NCBI RefSeq assembly: GCF_013372185.1
Contig: NZ_CP053830.1
Span: 558,001 to 622,000, forward strand
DNA: 64,000 bases
Reading direction: 5' to 3'
Origin: Campylobacter lari subsp. lari
GTDB taxonomy: Bacteria; Campylobacterota; Campylobacteria; Campylobacterales; Campylobacteraceae
The notes beneath the pieces are model-generated. The model was given only the letters and a program-made list of their open reading frames with translations. It was not told the DNA's origin and did not search any database. Below are positions 34,188 through 43,157 of this stretch, one piece after another (the stretch's first letter is position 1; each line of letters begins with the position of its first letter). The position numbers were made by a program, and so were the translations under genes.

Positions 34188-34440
34188 GTTTTTAATGGTA
34201 TATGAGAATATAGATCCGCTTAAGATTAAAGAGTTAGCTAAGAAAGAAGATGATGTTATAAAAATAATTTTGGCTAAGTGGATATTAGATCTTTTTGGGG
34301 GTTTTAGAAATATTTCTAAAAAGCAATACAAAAGAGAAATGGTGAAAATTTTAAAAGAAAAAGGTGTGAGTGATGATGATATTGCTAAGCTAACAAAGCT
34401 TAGTAAAGTTACCATATGGAGAATTAATAATGAGAAATAA
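34177..34440 (+). CDS. small HTH protein between terminase and portal
   Basis: About 87 residues, ending in a resolvase-type helix-turn-helix (VSDDDIAKLTKLSKVTIWRI). Starts overlap the terL end; the ATG at 34177 has TGGAG upstream, and 34195 is an alternative. A DNA-binding protein at this place may help packaging or regulate late genes. Function not known. Confidence 0.6.
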   Translation: MAGEFLMVYENIDPLKIKELAKKEDDVIKIILAKWILDLFGGFRNISKKQYKREMVKILKEKGVSDDDIAKLTKLSKVTIWRINNEK

Positions 34441-35926
34441 AGAAGAAAAAATTACATATTTAGTAAAACTTATAAGTGAAAGTAAAAATGCTTATGAAAA
34501 ATACAAGCCTTATTTTTCTGCCTTGCAAGATGCATATTTATTAAAAAATGAAAAAAAAGAAATTTATGAAAAAAGAAACAAATCTTGCATCTTTATACCA
34601 AAGATTAATGCAAAAATTAAATATTTAATAACTGCTTTAAATGATGTGTATTTTAACAGTGAGAGAATGGCAGATATTGAAAGTTATATTAATTCAGATG
34701 AGCAAATTATAGCTATGTGGCAAAGAGCTTTAGATTTTTATACAGGAGAAATTAATTTATTTAAGCTCTTTCAACCTTTATTTTTAGATGTTTTAACAAC
34801 AGGAACATCTATAGCAAAAGTAACTTGGCACAAGGGTATGCCTCGTATTGAAAGAGTTGGTATAGATGAGGTTTATTTTGATCCAAATGCTTTAAATAAT
34901 GATGATATTAGTTTTATCGTAAATGAGATTTATCTTTCACACGCACAAATTAAGCAAAGGCAAAAATTAGGATTTTATCAAAAGACAAATATAGATGTGC
35001 ATTTTGACAAAAATGAAGAGTTTAAAAAGGTTAAGTTATATGATATTTATGTGAAAAAAGATGATGATAAATGGGTTGTTTCAACACTTTTAGAAGAGGA
35101 ATTGCTACGCGATGATGTGGTTTTAGAAGATGGACAGCCTTTTGTTTGGGGGTCAATGCTTCCACAATTAAAAACAATAGACAATGAAGAATATGTGTGT
35201 GCTTATGGCGAGCCTGTTATGTCAAGCGCATTGTCTTTACAAAAGGAAATAAATATTACAAGAAATCTTTTAATAGATGCAATGAGAAGTGCATTAAACC
35301 CAAAAATAATACTTCAAAAATCTGCCGGAGTTTCAAGAGAAGACTTAGAGACTGTTGGTAAGCCAATATATCTTACAGAGCCTTCAAGTGTTGGTTTTTT
35401 ACCAACACCGAATATAAGTAGCTCGGGAGTTAATTTAGAACTCTTAGAGAGTGAAATCACAGAGGTTACGGGTGTTAGCCCACAAAATAACGGCGCGCAA
35501 ACTGCACAAAATGAAACTGCTACTGAAATTAGCATAAAAGCACAAGAAGGTGGTCGAAGAAGTGCTGATTATATTAGATCATATAATGAGACTTTTGTAG
35601 AGCCTTTGTTTGATAGATTTGCAAAACTAGTATTTAAGTATGGAAATGATGAATTTTTTAATGGGTTTACAAGAGAGGATATACCTAGTTTTAGATTTAA
35701 TATACAAACAGGTACTGGAGCTATGAATAAAGAAGTTAGAAGGGCAGGACTTCAAGCAAGTATGCAAGTATTTTCACAACTTTATCAAATGTATATGAGT
35801 ATAGGTGATATGCAAAGTGCATATGGAATTGTTAAAGCTAATGAAGAGTTAGTTAAAGAACTTTTGCCTATTTTGGGGATAAAAAATGTCAATTCTTTAT
35901 TTGCTTTCAACAAGGGTATGCAATGA
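34430..35926 (+). CDS. portal protein (P22-like)
   Basis: A 498-residue protein with the P22-type portal pattern: LTTGTSIAKVTWHKG, RVGIDEVYFDP, then a clip/wing region and EITEVTGVSPQNNG, QNETATEISIKAQEGGRRSADYIRSYNETFVEPLF. It forms the dodecameric DNA gate at one capsid vertex. It overlaps the neighbours on both sides. Confidence 0.88.
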   Translation: MRNKEEKITYLVKLISESKNAYEKYKPYFSALQDAYLLKNEKKEIYEKRNKSCIFIPKINAKIKYLITALNDVYFNSERMADIESYINSDEQIIAMWQRALDFYTGEINLFKLFQPLFLDVLTTGTSIAKVTWHKGMPRIERVGIDEVYFDPNALNNDDISFIVNEIYLSHAQIKQRQKLGFYQKTNIDVHFDKNEEFKKVKLYDIYVKKDDDKWVVSTLLEEELLRDDVVLEDGQPFVWGSMLPQLKTIDNEEYVCAYGEPVMSSALSLQKEINITRNLLIDAMRSALNPKIILQKSAGVSREDLETVGKPIYLTEPSSVGFLPTPNISSSGVNLELLESEITEVTGVSPQNNGAQTAQNETATEISIKAQEGGRRSADYIRSYNETFVEPLFDRFAKLVFKYGNDEFFNGFTREDIPSFRFNIQTGTGAMNKEVRRAGLQASMQVFSQLYQMYMSIGDMQSAYGIVKANEELVKELLPILGIKNVNSLFAFNKGMQ

Positions 35927-36129
35927 AGATTTTATTGGATTTAAATTTTGATATACAACAAACAAAAGGAGGTAAGAGGCTAGTTGATTTTATAGATAAA
36001 AAATACCAAGAATGTTTTGCAATGGCAAAAAACCAACAACAAACAGCAGAGTATAGGCTAAAAGCTTTAGAGCAAATGGCTTTTTTAGACACGATAATAA
36101 ATTTACTAAAGGAAGAAGATGATGAATGA
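35923..36129 (+). CDS. small virion-morphogenesis protein, function unknown
   Basis: A 68-residue helical protein starting 4 bp inside the portal stop (ATGA) and ending 11 bp inside the scaffold gene. No domain recognised; the coupling suggests expression at set ratio with portal and scaffold. Confidence 0.65.
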   Translation: MKILLDLNFDIQQTKGGKRLVDFIDKKYQECFAMAKNQQQTAEYRLKALEQMAFLDTIINLLKEEDDE

Positions 36130-36760
36130 ACAAATGAATGAAAATGATGCTTTAAATGAACTTTTAAACTCACTTAATGACAATGAAGAAACCATTCAAA
36201 ACAAAGAGGAAGGACAAGAAGTAGAGCAAGTAGAACAAGATGAACAAAATAATCAAGATTTATCTAAACTTTTAAAAGAGCAAGCAAATGAAATTAAAAC
36301 CTTAAAAGAAAGCTTAGCACTACTTAATAATAAAAATAAGCCAAGTAAAGAAGAAGAAGAAAGGAAAGAGTATTTAAAGCAATTAGGGCTTGATGGAATT
36401 GATGAAAGGCTCAAAAAGCTAGATGAATTAGAAGCAAAAGCTAAGCAAAAAGATGAGGAAGAAAGCTTGCGTGCTAAATACATGGAGATTGAAAGAACAA
36501 TTAGAAAAGAGTATCCAAATGCTGATTTGAAAACTATGGGAGAATTAGCAAACAAACTTGGTGGATTAGCAAGTGGAGATTTACAAAGCTGGAGAACACT
36601 TTTGGCTATGGTTTATAAAAAAGATACTGGTAAAAAGGCAGATGAGAGCTTACCTAGATCAAATTACGCAGGTGGTGAGAGTGATTTTAACTCAAAAATA
36701 AAAAAAGGTGATGATATTTCTAATATTGATTTAGGAAAAGAATTATTATCTTTAGCATAA
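36119..36760 (+). CDS. probable capsid scaffolding protein
   Basis: A 213-residue acidic, Gln/Glu/Lys-rich protein. A disordered N-terminus leads to a long coiled coil (about 55-125) and a compact C-terminal part, the usual composition of scaffolds. It follows the portal, but the coat gene is 7.5 kb further on. AAAGGA precedes the ATG. Confidence 0.7.
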   Translation: MMNEQMNENDALNELLNSLNDNEETIQNKEEGQEVEQVEQDEQNNQDLSKLLKEQANEIKTLKESLALLNNKNKPSKEEEERKEYLKQLGLDGIDERLKKLDELEAKAKQKDEEESLRAKYMEIERTIRKEYPNADLKTMGELANKLGGLASGDLQSWRTLLAMVYKKDTGKKADESLPRSNYAGGESDFNSKIKKGDDISNIDLGKELLSLA

Positions 36761-36773
36761 AGAGGGGTATTTA

Positions 36774-37133
36774 ATGAATTACGCAGCATTGATGAATAAT
36801 GGTTTTGATTTTTCAAAAAACTTAGTTAAAGCTCAGGCTCCAAAGGCTGGTGGTTTTTCATTTACTGATTTTCTAAGTAAAGGTTTTGATAATTTTAGTA
36901 AATGGGGGAATAAAGAAATAGCAAAAAATGGAGCAAGAACTAATTTTGATAGGCTTATAGACCTTGGTGGGCTTGCCGGAGGACTTTGGGGCGGATATGA
37001 AGAGCAGAAAATGGCAAAAAAGAATTTTGAGCTTCAAAAAGATGCTTACAATTTTAACAAATACTTAGCACAAGAGGAGCTTAGAAGAAGACAAAATAGA
37101 GAAAATAACTTAAAAGAAGTTTGGGCTAGTTAA
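36774..37133 (+). CDS. small virion protein, possible ejection protein
   Basis: A 119-residue protein with a short Gly-rich central helix (LIDLGGLAGGLWGGYEEQ) and a charged helical C-terminus. Similar small Gly-rich proteins accompany ejection proteins in podoviruses. It lies before two larger proteins of that type. Function inferred from position. Confidence 0.55.
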   Translation: MNYAALMNNGFDFSKNLVKAQAPKAGGFSFTDFLSKGFDNFSKWGNKEIAKNGARTNFDRLIDLGGLAGGLWGGYEEQKMAKKNFELQKDAYNFNKYLAQEELRRRQNRENNLKEVWAS

Positions 37134-37216
37134 AGTTTATGGATTTAAGAGTTTGTGTTTTTAAAGGGTAAATCTTAACCCCTCCTTTTTATAAGGAAGG
37201 GCTTTGCCTATTATTG

Positions 37217-37276
37217 CTAGTTTGCGTTGACAACAATAGTGCAAAGTAGTATAATAACTATTAAGATTTGTAGCAT
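37217..37276 (-). CDS. 19-residue hydrophobic peptide, candidate type I toxin A
   Basis: MLQILIVIILLCTIVVNAN, from ATG 37274-37276. GGTGG (37284-37288) lies seven bases upstream. On the mRNA this ribosome site pairs with CCACC (37298-37302), and the stem is extended by AAAT/ATTT. A minus-strand TATAAT (37349-37354) would start a 5' leader with an 11-bp hairpin (37310-37335). A homologous peptide with the same layout is at 52821-52883. Size and composition resemble E. coli Ibs peptides; toxicity untested. Confidence 0.65.
   Translation of the reverse strand: MLQILIVIILLCTIVVNAN
37227..37255 (+). promoter_or_regulatory. antisense promoter inside toxin A ORF
   Basis: Consensus TTGACA (37227-37232), 17-bp spacer and TATAAT (37250-37255) on the plus strand, lying within the minus-strand peptide ORF. 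A full -35 box is rare in Campylobacter, so this is likely strong. The same arrangement recurs at 52831-52859. Confidence 0.75.
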
Positions 37277-37350
37277 CTTATTTCCACCGCCTTTCTAGGT
37301 GGTAAATTAGTGCTAAGGGTGGCGACCCTTGGCACCACACCCTTTATAAT
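37262..37350 (+). ncRNA. candidate antitoxin RNA A
   Basis: A transcript from the promoter at 37227-37255 would start near 37262 and run antisense to the start codon, ribosome site and leader hairpin of the peptide mRNA. The 11-bp hairpin 37310-37335 (loop GGCG) near its expected 3' end is followed only by CCCTTTAT, so the exact end is unclear. Confidence 0.5.
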
Positions 37351-37372
37351 TATACACAAACCTTTCTTAAAT

Positions 37373-37398
37373 CCTTTATTTTAGATATTAAATAAAGG
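37373..37398 (+). promoter_or_regulatory. hairpin covering the ribosome site of the 372-residue protein
   Basis: CCTTTATTT (37373-37381) pairs perfectly with AAATAAAGG (37390-37398) around an 8-base loop. The AAAGG in the right arm is the ribosome site for the ATG at 37406, so this structure could limit translation. Confidence 0.5.
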
Positions 37399-37405
37399 TA
37401 AAAAA

Positions 37406-38524
37406 ATGGCACATTATAACCCACAACAAGTAGTATTTAATCCAAGTCTTGGTGTAATCCAAAATGCAGGAAAAGTAGGCGGAGTTTTATACGACAGTAT
37501 GAAACAATATAGAGAAGAAGAAAACAAAAGAAGACTTTTGGCGCAGCAAGATGAAGAATTAAAAGCTCGACAAGAGCAAAATGAGATTAATAATGCTTTT
37601 TTAAATAATAATTTATTGCAAAAGGAAAGAGCTTTTGAGTATGCTATGGAGCAAGATAGAATAAAGAATAATTTAGCTTTGCAAGATTTGCTTTTTAAAA
37701 AAGAAAAAATAGACTTAGAACAAGCAAAAGAACAAAAACAAAACCAACTTTTAGCAGAACAAGCAATGCTTAATTTACCAAGTTATACAAAGTCAAATCC
37801 GGAGATGAGAGCAATAGAAGAAAGATTTAATACCATAAAAAAAGCCGGTGGCAGTTCTTATTATGATGGGCAAGGGCTTTTGGGCGGAACTTGGCAAAAT
37901 ATAAAAGGACTTTTTGGAGCAGATAATATAAATGATGCTCAAGATAGCTTATTTAAATTTATGAGTGATGGTATTTATAATGAAAAAGTTAGAAGAGATA
38001 CAACTTATAACAGAACAAGGCATGATGAAATTTATAAAGAGCCTTCAGCTTGGAAGCCACAAACCATAAATGCTAAAGAATTTGAAAGAATAACAAGAGA
38101 TTATATAGCTGTTAATGAGGCTAAGATTAATGCTTACTATGATGAGCAAATGGCAAAGATTTCTAATTTAAAAAATCCTTACATTAATCATCTTTATGAA
38201 GAGCAAAGACAAAAAAGTTTAAAAGGTTTTAGAGAGGGTTTAGCAAAAAAGCTTAGTGATTATTATATTAAAGATGGAAAGTATGACAAACCTAGCGAAA
38301 AAGCAATTACAGTAGAAAATCAAAAAACAAAAGAGGCTCAGCAAAATTCTCATAACTTATTAGCGTTTGCTAATAATCAAAAATTTTATGATGTGAATTT
38401 AGGAGGCTTTGAGGCACAAATTTCTGAACCTGATTCCAATGGAAATGTTATTTTAATCAACAGCGTAGGAAAAAGAAAACAAGTAAGCTTGGAAGAACTA
38501 AGAAAAGAGGGGTTAGTAAAATGA
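37406..38524 (+). CDS. helical virion protein, probable ejection protein
   Basis: A 372-residue protein with extended coiled coil (about 28-125; Glu/Gln/Lys-rich) and a mixed second half. It overlaps the 1211-residue gene by 4 bp. Such pairs (medium coiled-coil protein then giant protein) are typical internal/ejection proteins of short-tailed phages. No enzymatic motif seen. Confidence 0.6.
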   Translation: MAHYNPQQVVFNPSLGVIQNAGKVGGVLYDSMKQYREEENKRRLLAQQDEELKARQEQNEINNAFLNNNLLQKERAFEYAMEQDRIKNNLALQDLLFKKEKIDLEQAKEQKQNQLLAEQAMLNLPSYTKSNPEMRAIEERFNTIKKAGGSSYYDGQGLLGGTWQNIKGLFGADNINDAQDSLFKFMSDGIYNEKVRRDTTYNRTRHDEIYKEPSAWKPQTINAKEFERITRDYIAVNEAKINAYYDEQMAKISNLKNPYINHLYEEQRQKSLKGFREGLAKKLSDYYIKDGKYDKPSEKAITVENQKTKEAQQNSHNLLAFANNQKFYDVNLGGFEAQISEPDSNGNVILINSVGKRKQVSLEELRKEGLVK

Positions 38525-41500
38525 GCATAAGAGAATTTTTAAAAGAAAAACCAAGAGAAAGTGATATTTTAGCTTTTTTGCAGCAGGATAATAAAGATAA
38601 GAATGATTATTTAGATGAGTTAAGAAATGACATAGATAAAGCAATTACACAAAATAGAAATAATATCTCAATATATAACATACAAGACCAAAATCTAACA
38701 AATCCACTCGGCCATATTAGTCAATACAAGCGAGATTTGTATGATTATGAAAATAATCAGGAAATGAATGCTGATGATTTAAGTGATTATATTTTAGATA
38801 AACAATCTCAATTTAATGCTTCTAAACCTATTTTTGCTGATGATAACGAAGTGGCGAGAAAAAGCAATCAGTTTATGAGAGATTTAGGAGATGAGCTTCA
38901 AAAATCCGGAAGAGGAAAACTTTTACAAGATAGCGATGGTTCATATTGGGTTAAAGATGTAAAAGGTAATTATGCTAAGGTTCAAGGAAGCCTAATAGGT
39001 GACTTATATCGTGGGATTAGAGATAATGGTGCTAGTGTAGCACTAGGAACAGCAGGTGCAATTGGCGGTGGTATGTTAGGTGGTGGAGTTGGTATGGTCG
39101 CTGGGGGTGCATTAGGTGCATCTTTAGGAGCTGGATATGATTATTATGGGAACACAAAAGATACAAATCAGGAAGCAAATTTAAAAGAAGCTCTTATGCT
39201 TATGGGGGAAAATGCTGGACTTTCTTTAGTTGGAGATGCAGCTTTCGCCGGAGTAGCTAAAGGTGCAAGAACTTTAAAAAATACATACGCTATGGCAAAA
39301 ACAGGGTCAGCTGTCGGCAAAGATATGATAGATGGGATAGCTGTTAAGGGAAATAGAGTTATTGATAAAATCAGTCAAAAAGATATTCCCATAGTTGGCA
39401 AGTTTAGTGATGGTGGCTTGCAAAATGCTGAAACAATTTTTAACAATCTTACAAAAAATGTGGAAAATAAAGCCCAAATTGATGAATTAATATTAAAAGA
39501 AAACCCAATATACTTAGAAAATGGAAAACCTACAATAGAAATATTAAAAAACCTTGTTGAGCAAGGACTTAACAAAAACAATCCGCAATTTATACAAGAT
39601 AGTGCTAAAAGAACAAGTGCTATTTTAAAAAATATTTCTAATGCTTTGTCGGGTTACCCCACTACACAAAGAAGAGAAATACTACTAAAAGCAGCACAAG
39701 CGTATCCTGAAATAGGTAGTTTTTTAGATGATGTTTTAAAAGCTGATAAAGATGCTAGCATTTCTTTTTTAAACATAGTTAAAGAACAAGATGAGATGTT
39801 TAAGAATAAAACTGGTTTAAGTGGGGAGTTTGATGTTAAGGCTTGGCAAAAAGATAATAGCTCTTATAAAAAAAGAATTAATAATGAATATGCTCAAGCT
39901 ATAAAAAGTATAGATGAGCTTAACAACGGCTCAATAAGGTTAAGCAAAGAAGATTTAGCAAAGATTGAAGAGTTTAAAAACAACAATTTTTTAGAGCAAG
40001 ATATAAAAACAAATATTAGTAGCTTTCTAGAAGATGCTATTGATAAAGACTTAAGTGCTGAGCAAATATTTAACTTAAGAAGTGCTATAAATAAGCAATT
40101 AGCCACAGGAAACAAGACATATAATACTAAAGAAGCTTATAGACTAGTAAAAGATACTTTAGATGAAACTATGATAAAAAATGCAAGTGATAAAGAACTA
40201 GCAAGGAAGATTTTAGAAGATGCTAATAAAAACTATGCGTTAAAAGAAAATTTTAATAATAGTTATCTAGGAAAAATAAAAGACCAAGAAACGCCCGAAG
40301 CGCTCGCACAAAGAATAGCTAATGGTGCTAGAAATATCAATGAAGATAAGGATTTAAAAAGAGCTTTTGAAGGTATGAATGAAGCAGAGCGAAAAGCAAA
40401 TGAAAAACATGTTTTTAATGCATTACTAGCAAAACATAGAATTGAAGATATAGGATATGATTTTAAGAGCCTAGCAAAAGATATGGATAATGTAGAATTT
40501 GTAAGTAAAGACTTAAAATATGCAAAAGAAGTAGTAAATGTTTATGCAAAAATTTATCAAAACAATAAAGACTTAATAATGACGGCTTTAGCTAGTAGTG
40601 GCAAAAAAACAAATTCTGCAATGGCTACAACAATAAGTGGTGTTTTTGATAGAATATTAATAAGCGGTGTTTTTGCTAGAATACATGCTTTAGCTCCTTT
40701 TATGAAAAGTGCTAAAGAGCAAGCGTTAAGAAATCAAATATTAGATGCATTAAAACTTGCTAAAACCAACAAGCAGATTATAAAAAATCTCAAAAACATA
40801 AAAATATCAAATCCAGAACAAAGTAAAATCTTTAAAGATGCTTTGGATAATTATATTAAAGTAGATAAAGAGCAAAATAAAATATTAAAAGATGCACTAA
40901 TAAAAGAAGGGCTTATCAAAGGCGATAATTTTTATATGGATAAGCCTAATCCTAAGGATAGTTCTTTAAAATTTATAGGCAAAAATGGTAAAGAATATAT
41001 TATAGATAAAAATGCCAGAAGCGAATGGATGAAAACTTTTAATCTTAAAAGTATTGATGATGATTATATCCCTAATATGCCAAATGAAGTAAAAATGGCT
41101 TTAAAAGATAGAGAAATAAAGCTTACTAAGGGGAGTTTGTTAAAACTAGTTGAAAGAGATAGAATTAAATATATACCACATATAAAAGATACTTTAGAAA
41201 ATCCACAAGTAGTCTTAAGAGATAAGGATGATTTTGTATTTATTAAAAACATAGATAACCAAACTTATTTTACAAGCATAGGTAAAGATTATGAAACGCA
41301 TTTAACTATAATTAGCAATTCGCCTAAAAAGCAAAATAATATAAGAAATAAAATGAAAAATGCTAAAGTAGTGTATTATAATAATGCGAGAGCCTTACCG
41401 ACATCTAGGGCATCTTCAGAGACAAAACAAGTGTCGTTCTCTAATGGAAATTCTACCCAAGATAAGCCTAAAGAAAACTTAATTGAGAAATTAAAGGAGG

Positions 41501-42156
41501 ATAGGAAAAACAAGAAAAGAGTTAAAGAAAAACTTGATGAAAAAATTAAAAATCAAAAAGAGAGCGATGAGGATAAATGGAAAAGATTTGATAATTTTTT
41601 AAAAGAGAATAAAGACTATAATCTTGATGTTATGGGTAATTTAGATGTTGTCACTAGAGAATTTATACTCAATGCTAAAAAAAAGACACATAAGGGCAAA
41701 AAAGCTGATATACCTGATCTAATGCGTTCTAAAATAGAAAATGAATTAAACATCAAGCCTTTAAAAGAATTTGGAAAAAATTACGCAGAGTATTACCATG
41801 ATGGAAAGGGTGCTTTGCAAAAATTACTCATTGAAAAACAAGGACAAGTAGCAGGTGCCTTTCATAGAAAAGACTTAGGGGATATTGATTTGGTTTGGGG
41901 AGATGGTAACTTTGGATTAAGTCATATTGTTAATCGAAGAGAAGAAGATTTTATTAAGCAAGGGCTAAATAAAATAGAAGCAAAAAATAAAGCTTTAAAT
42001 TTTATAAAAGAAATAGAAAATATTATAAATAATGGAAATGTAAAAAAGGGTAATAATAGAGCTTTTATTGATACTAAGAATAGTAGAGTTATGGTAGCAC
42101 TTGATTATAAAGGTAAAGATAAAAAGTGGATTATAACTGCATATAATTTTTATTAA
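38521..42156 (+). CDS. giant virion/ejection protein with two nuclease-like (PBECR-type) domains
   Basis: A 1211-residue protein. Residues 170-205 form a glycine-zipper membrane segment (GAIGGGMLGGGVGMVAGGALG). A long helical middle follows. Around residues 835-945 a domain with KLTKGSLLKLVERDRIKYIP and a strand-rich end resembles PBECR folds. The C-terminus (about 1120-1211) has GAFHRKDLGDIDLVWGDGN, GLSHIVNRR, NNRAFIDTKNSRVMVALDY and ends WIITAYNFY, the barnase/EndoU/colicin-E5-like pattern known in phage head proteins. It may deliver RNase activity at infection. Confidence 0.75.
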   Translation: MSIREFLKEKPRESDILAFLQQDNKDKNDYLDELRNDIDKAITQNRNNISIYNIQDQNLTNPLGHISQYKRDLYDYENNQEMNADDLSDYILDKQSQFNASKPIFADDNEVARKSNQFMRDLGDELQKSGRGKLLQDSDGSYWVKDVKGNYAKVQGSLIGDLYRGIRDNGASVALGTAGAIGGGMLGGGVGMVAGGALGASLGAGYDYYGNTKDTNQEANLKEALMLMGENAGLSLVGDAAFAGVAKGARTLKNTYAMAKTGSAVGKDMIDGIAVKGNRVIDKISQKDIPIVGKFSDGGLQNAETIFNNLTKNVENKAQIDELILKENPIYLENGKPTIEILKNLVEQGLNKNNPQFIQDSAKRTSAILKNISNALSGYPTTQRREILLKAAQAYPEIGSFLDDVLKADKDASISFLNIVKEQDEMFKNKTGLSGEFDVKAWQKDNSSYKKRINNEYAQAIKSIDELNNGSIRLSKEDLAKIEEFKNNNFLEQDIKTNISSFLEDAIDKDLSAEQIFNLRSAINKQLATGNKTYNTKEAYRLVKDTLDETMIKNASDKELARKILEDANKNYALKENFNNSYLGKIKDQETPEALAQRIANGARNINEDKDLKRAFEGMNEAERKANEKHVFNALLAKHRIEDIGYDFKSLAKDMDNVEFVSKDLKYAKEVVNVYAKIYQNNKDLIMTALASSGKKTNSAMATTISGVFDRILISGVFARIHALAPFMKSAKEQALRNQILDALKLAKTNKQIIKNLKNIKISNPEQSKIFKDALDNYIKVDKEQNKILKDALIKEGLIKGDNFYMDKPNPKDSSLKFIGKNGKEYIIDKNARSEWMKTFNLKSIDDDYIPNMPNEVKMALKDREIKLTKGSLLKLVERDRIKYIPHIKDTLENPQVVLRDKDDFVFIKNIDNQTYFTSIGKDYETHLTIISNSPKKQNNIRNKMKNAKVVYYNNARALPTSRASSETKQVSFSNGNSTQDKPKENLIEKLKEDRKNKKRVKEKLDEKIKNQKESDEDKWKRFDNFLKENKDYNLDVMGNLDVVTREFILNAKKKTHKGKKADIPDLMRSKIENELNIKPLKEFGKNYAEYYHDGKGALQKLLIEKQGQVAGAFHRKDLGDIDLVWGDGNFGLSHIVNRREEDFIKQGLNKIEAKNKALNFIKEIENIINNGNVKKGNNRAFIDTKNSRVMVALDYKGKDKKWIITAYNFY

Positions 42157-42322
42157 TATTATCGCCCCTAGCTCAGCCGATACGCACTGAAGCTAGGCTT
42201 AATACTGACACTTTAAGCGTGAGTAGTGCCAATGGCGATTATTAATTATATCATAAATCCATATAATATTTTAAAATTAAAAGATGTTGGAATTGTTGCT
42301 GTTTTTGAAAAGATTTAAGAGA
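42157..42322 (+). other. intergenic remnant with hairpin, no clear gene
   Basis: The first 80 bases are richer in GC than the surroundings. They include CCTAGCT / AGCTAGG arms and a stop-free frame (RTEARLNTDTLSVSSANGDY) without a start, which looks like the end of a lost gene. A 28-codon ORF (ATG 42232) lacks a ribosome site. Probably a recombination scar before the minus-strand island. Confidence 0.4.
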
Positions 42323-42354
42323 AAAAGCAAGAAGGTAGCAACTCTCTTGCTTTT
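42323..42354 (+). terminator. terminator between ejection gene and regulatory island
   Basis: Stem AAAAGCAAGA / TCTTGCTTTT (10 bp, 12-base loop) with built-in A and T tails, so it can end transcripts in both directions. A second hairpin, AAGGGC / GCCCTT, follows at 42358-42377. Confidence 0.7.
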
Positions 42355-42459
42355 ATAAAGGGCGAGATTCTGCCCTTAAACTCTTAATTAAAATTCTAAC
42401 AAACAAAGCTAAAAACAAAATTAAGTTAGCTTTGATTTGTCTTGTTTTTTAAATGTAAA

Positions 42460-42927
42460 TTAATTTTTAGGTTTGCTTTTTATAGAGTCAAATACTTTAG
42501 GCAAAAGTGTCAACACTCCGAGTATAAAAGAAAAATAAGCACCATCATTATGTCCATTAAGTATAAGATACAATCCAACACTTATACTAGCAATAGTTAT
42601 AAGCAGAAAAGATACCATTCCAAAGCCATTCCAAAGATGATAAGATTTTATATCTTTTCTTCTAATCTCTAAGTTTTTATTTTCTAAATCTAATATTTTA
42701 TTGTCGTTATCTTTTTTATATTCTAAAGATTTTTCTAGCATTGTCATAGTTCTATCTGCTAAATCTGAAGGAAGTTTTGCTATAGCATTGAGCTCATTTT
42801 CCATAAGAAAATTAAACTGAGTATTGAAAGTTTGAGGTGGAATTTCTTTATTTTGATTTTCTTGTTTAATAGTATTAGGTGTTTTTTGTTTTTGCGATTT
42901 TTTCAATTTGTTTCTCTCTAAATTCAA
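42460..42927 (-). CDS. DUF2335-family membrane protein
   Basis: A 155-residue protein. An acidic cytosolic part (NAIAKLPSDLADRTMTMLEKSLEYKK) and two C-terminal membrane helices (about 102-122 and 128-148) match DUF2335 proteins, common in phages and plasmids. The start is unclear: TTG at 42927 or 42906 gives the longest forms. It overlaps the upstream small gene by about 50 bp, so coupling or a later start is possible. Function unknown. Confidence 0.7.
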   Translation of the reverse strand: MNLERNKLKKSQKQKTPNTIKQENQNKEIPPQTFNTQFNFLMENELNAIAKLPSDLADRTMTMLEKSLEYKKDNDNKILDLENKNLEIRRKDIKSYHLWNGFGMVSFLLITIASISVGLYLILNGHNDGAYFSFILGVLTLLPKVFDSIKSKPKN

Positions 42928-43051
42928 TATTTTCTTTATATAACTTTGCTTGTTTTTCTCTTATAATAGCATTTAAATCCCATAGATTAAAGCATTCATT
43001 TTTTATAGGTCTGCCTATAAAACCATCTACAAAAGCTTGTGTTTTTGTCAT
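42875..43051 (-). CDS. 58-residue hypothetical protein
   Basis: ATG at 43049-43051 with AAGGAATAAC upstream; reads MTKTQAFVDGFIGRPIKNE then a charged helix. The conserved-looking FVDGF(I)GRP start appears in small phage proteins beside DUF2335 genes in my recollection. Unknown function. Confidence 0.55.
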   Translation of the reverse strand: MTKTQAFVDGFIGRPIKNECFNLWDLNAIIREKQAKLYKENIEFREKQIEKIAKTKNT

Positions 43052-43157
43052 TTTGTTATTCCTTTTTTTACACACTTATTATATAATATCACAAAATAAT
43101 TAATATTTTATTGTGTTTAAGAATAAAGCAAAAAACATTCCTATTTATATTCTATAC

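Noticed and set aside
42163-42240. tRNA-like start (GCCCCTAGCTCAGC) after the giant gene
   Set aside because: No anticodon or T arm can be folded in the following bases.
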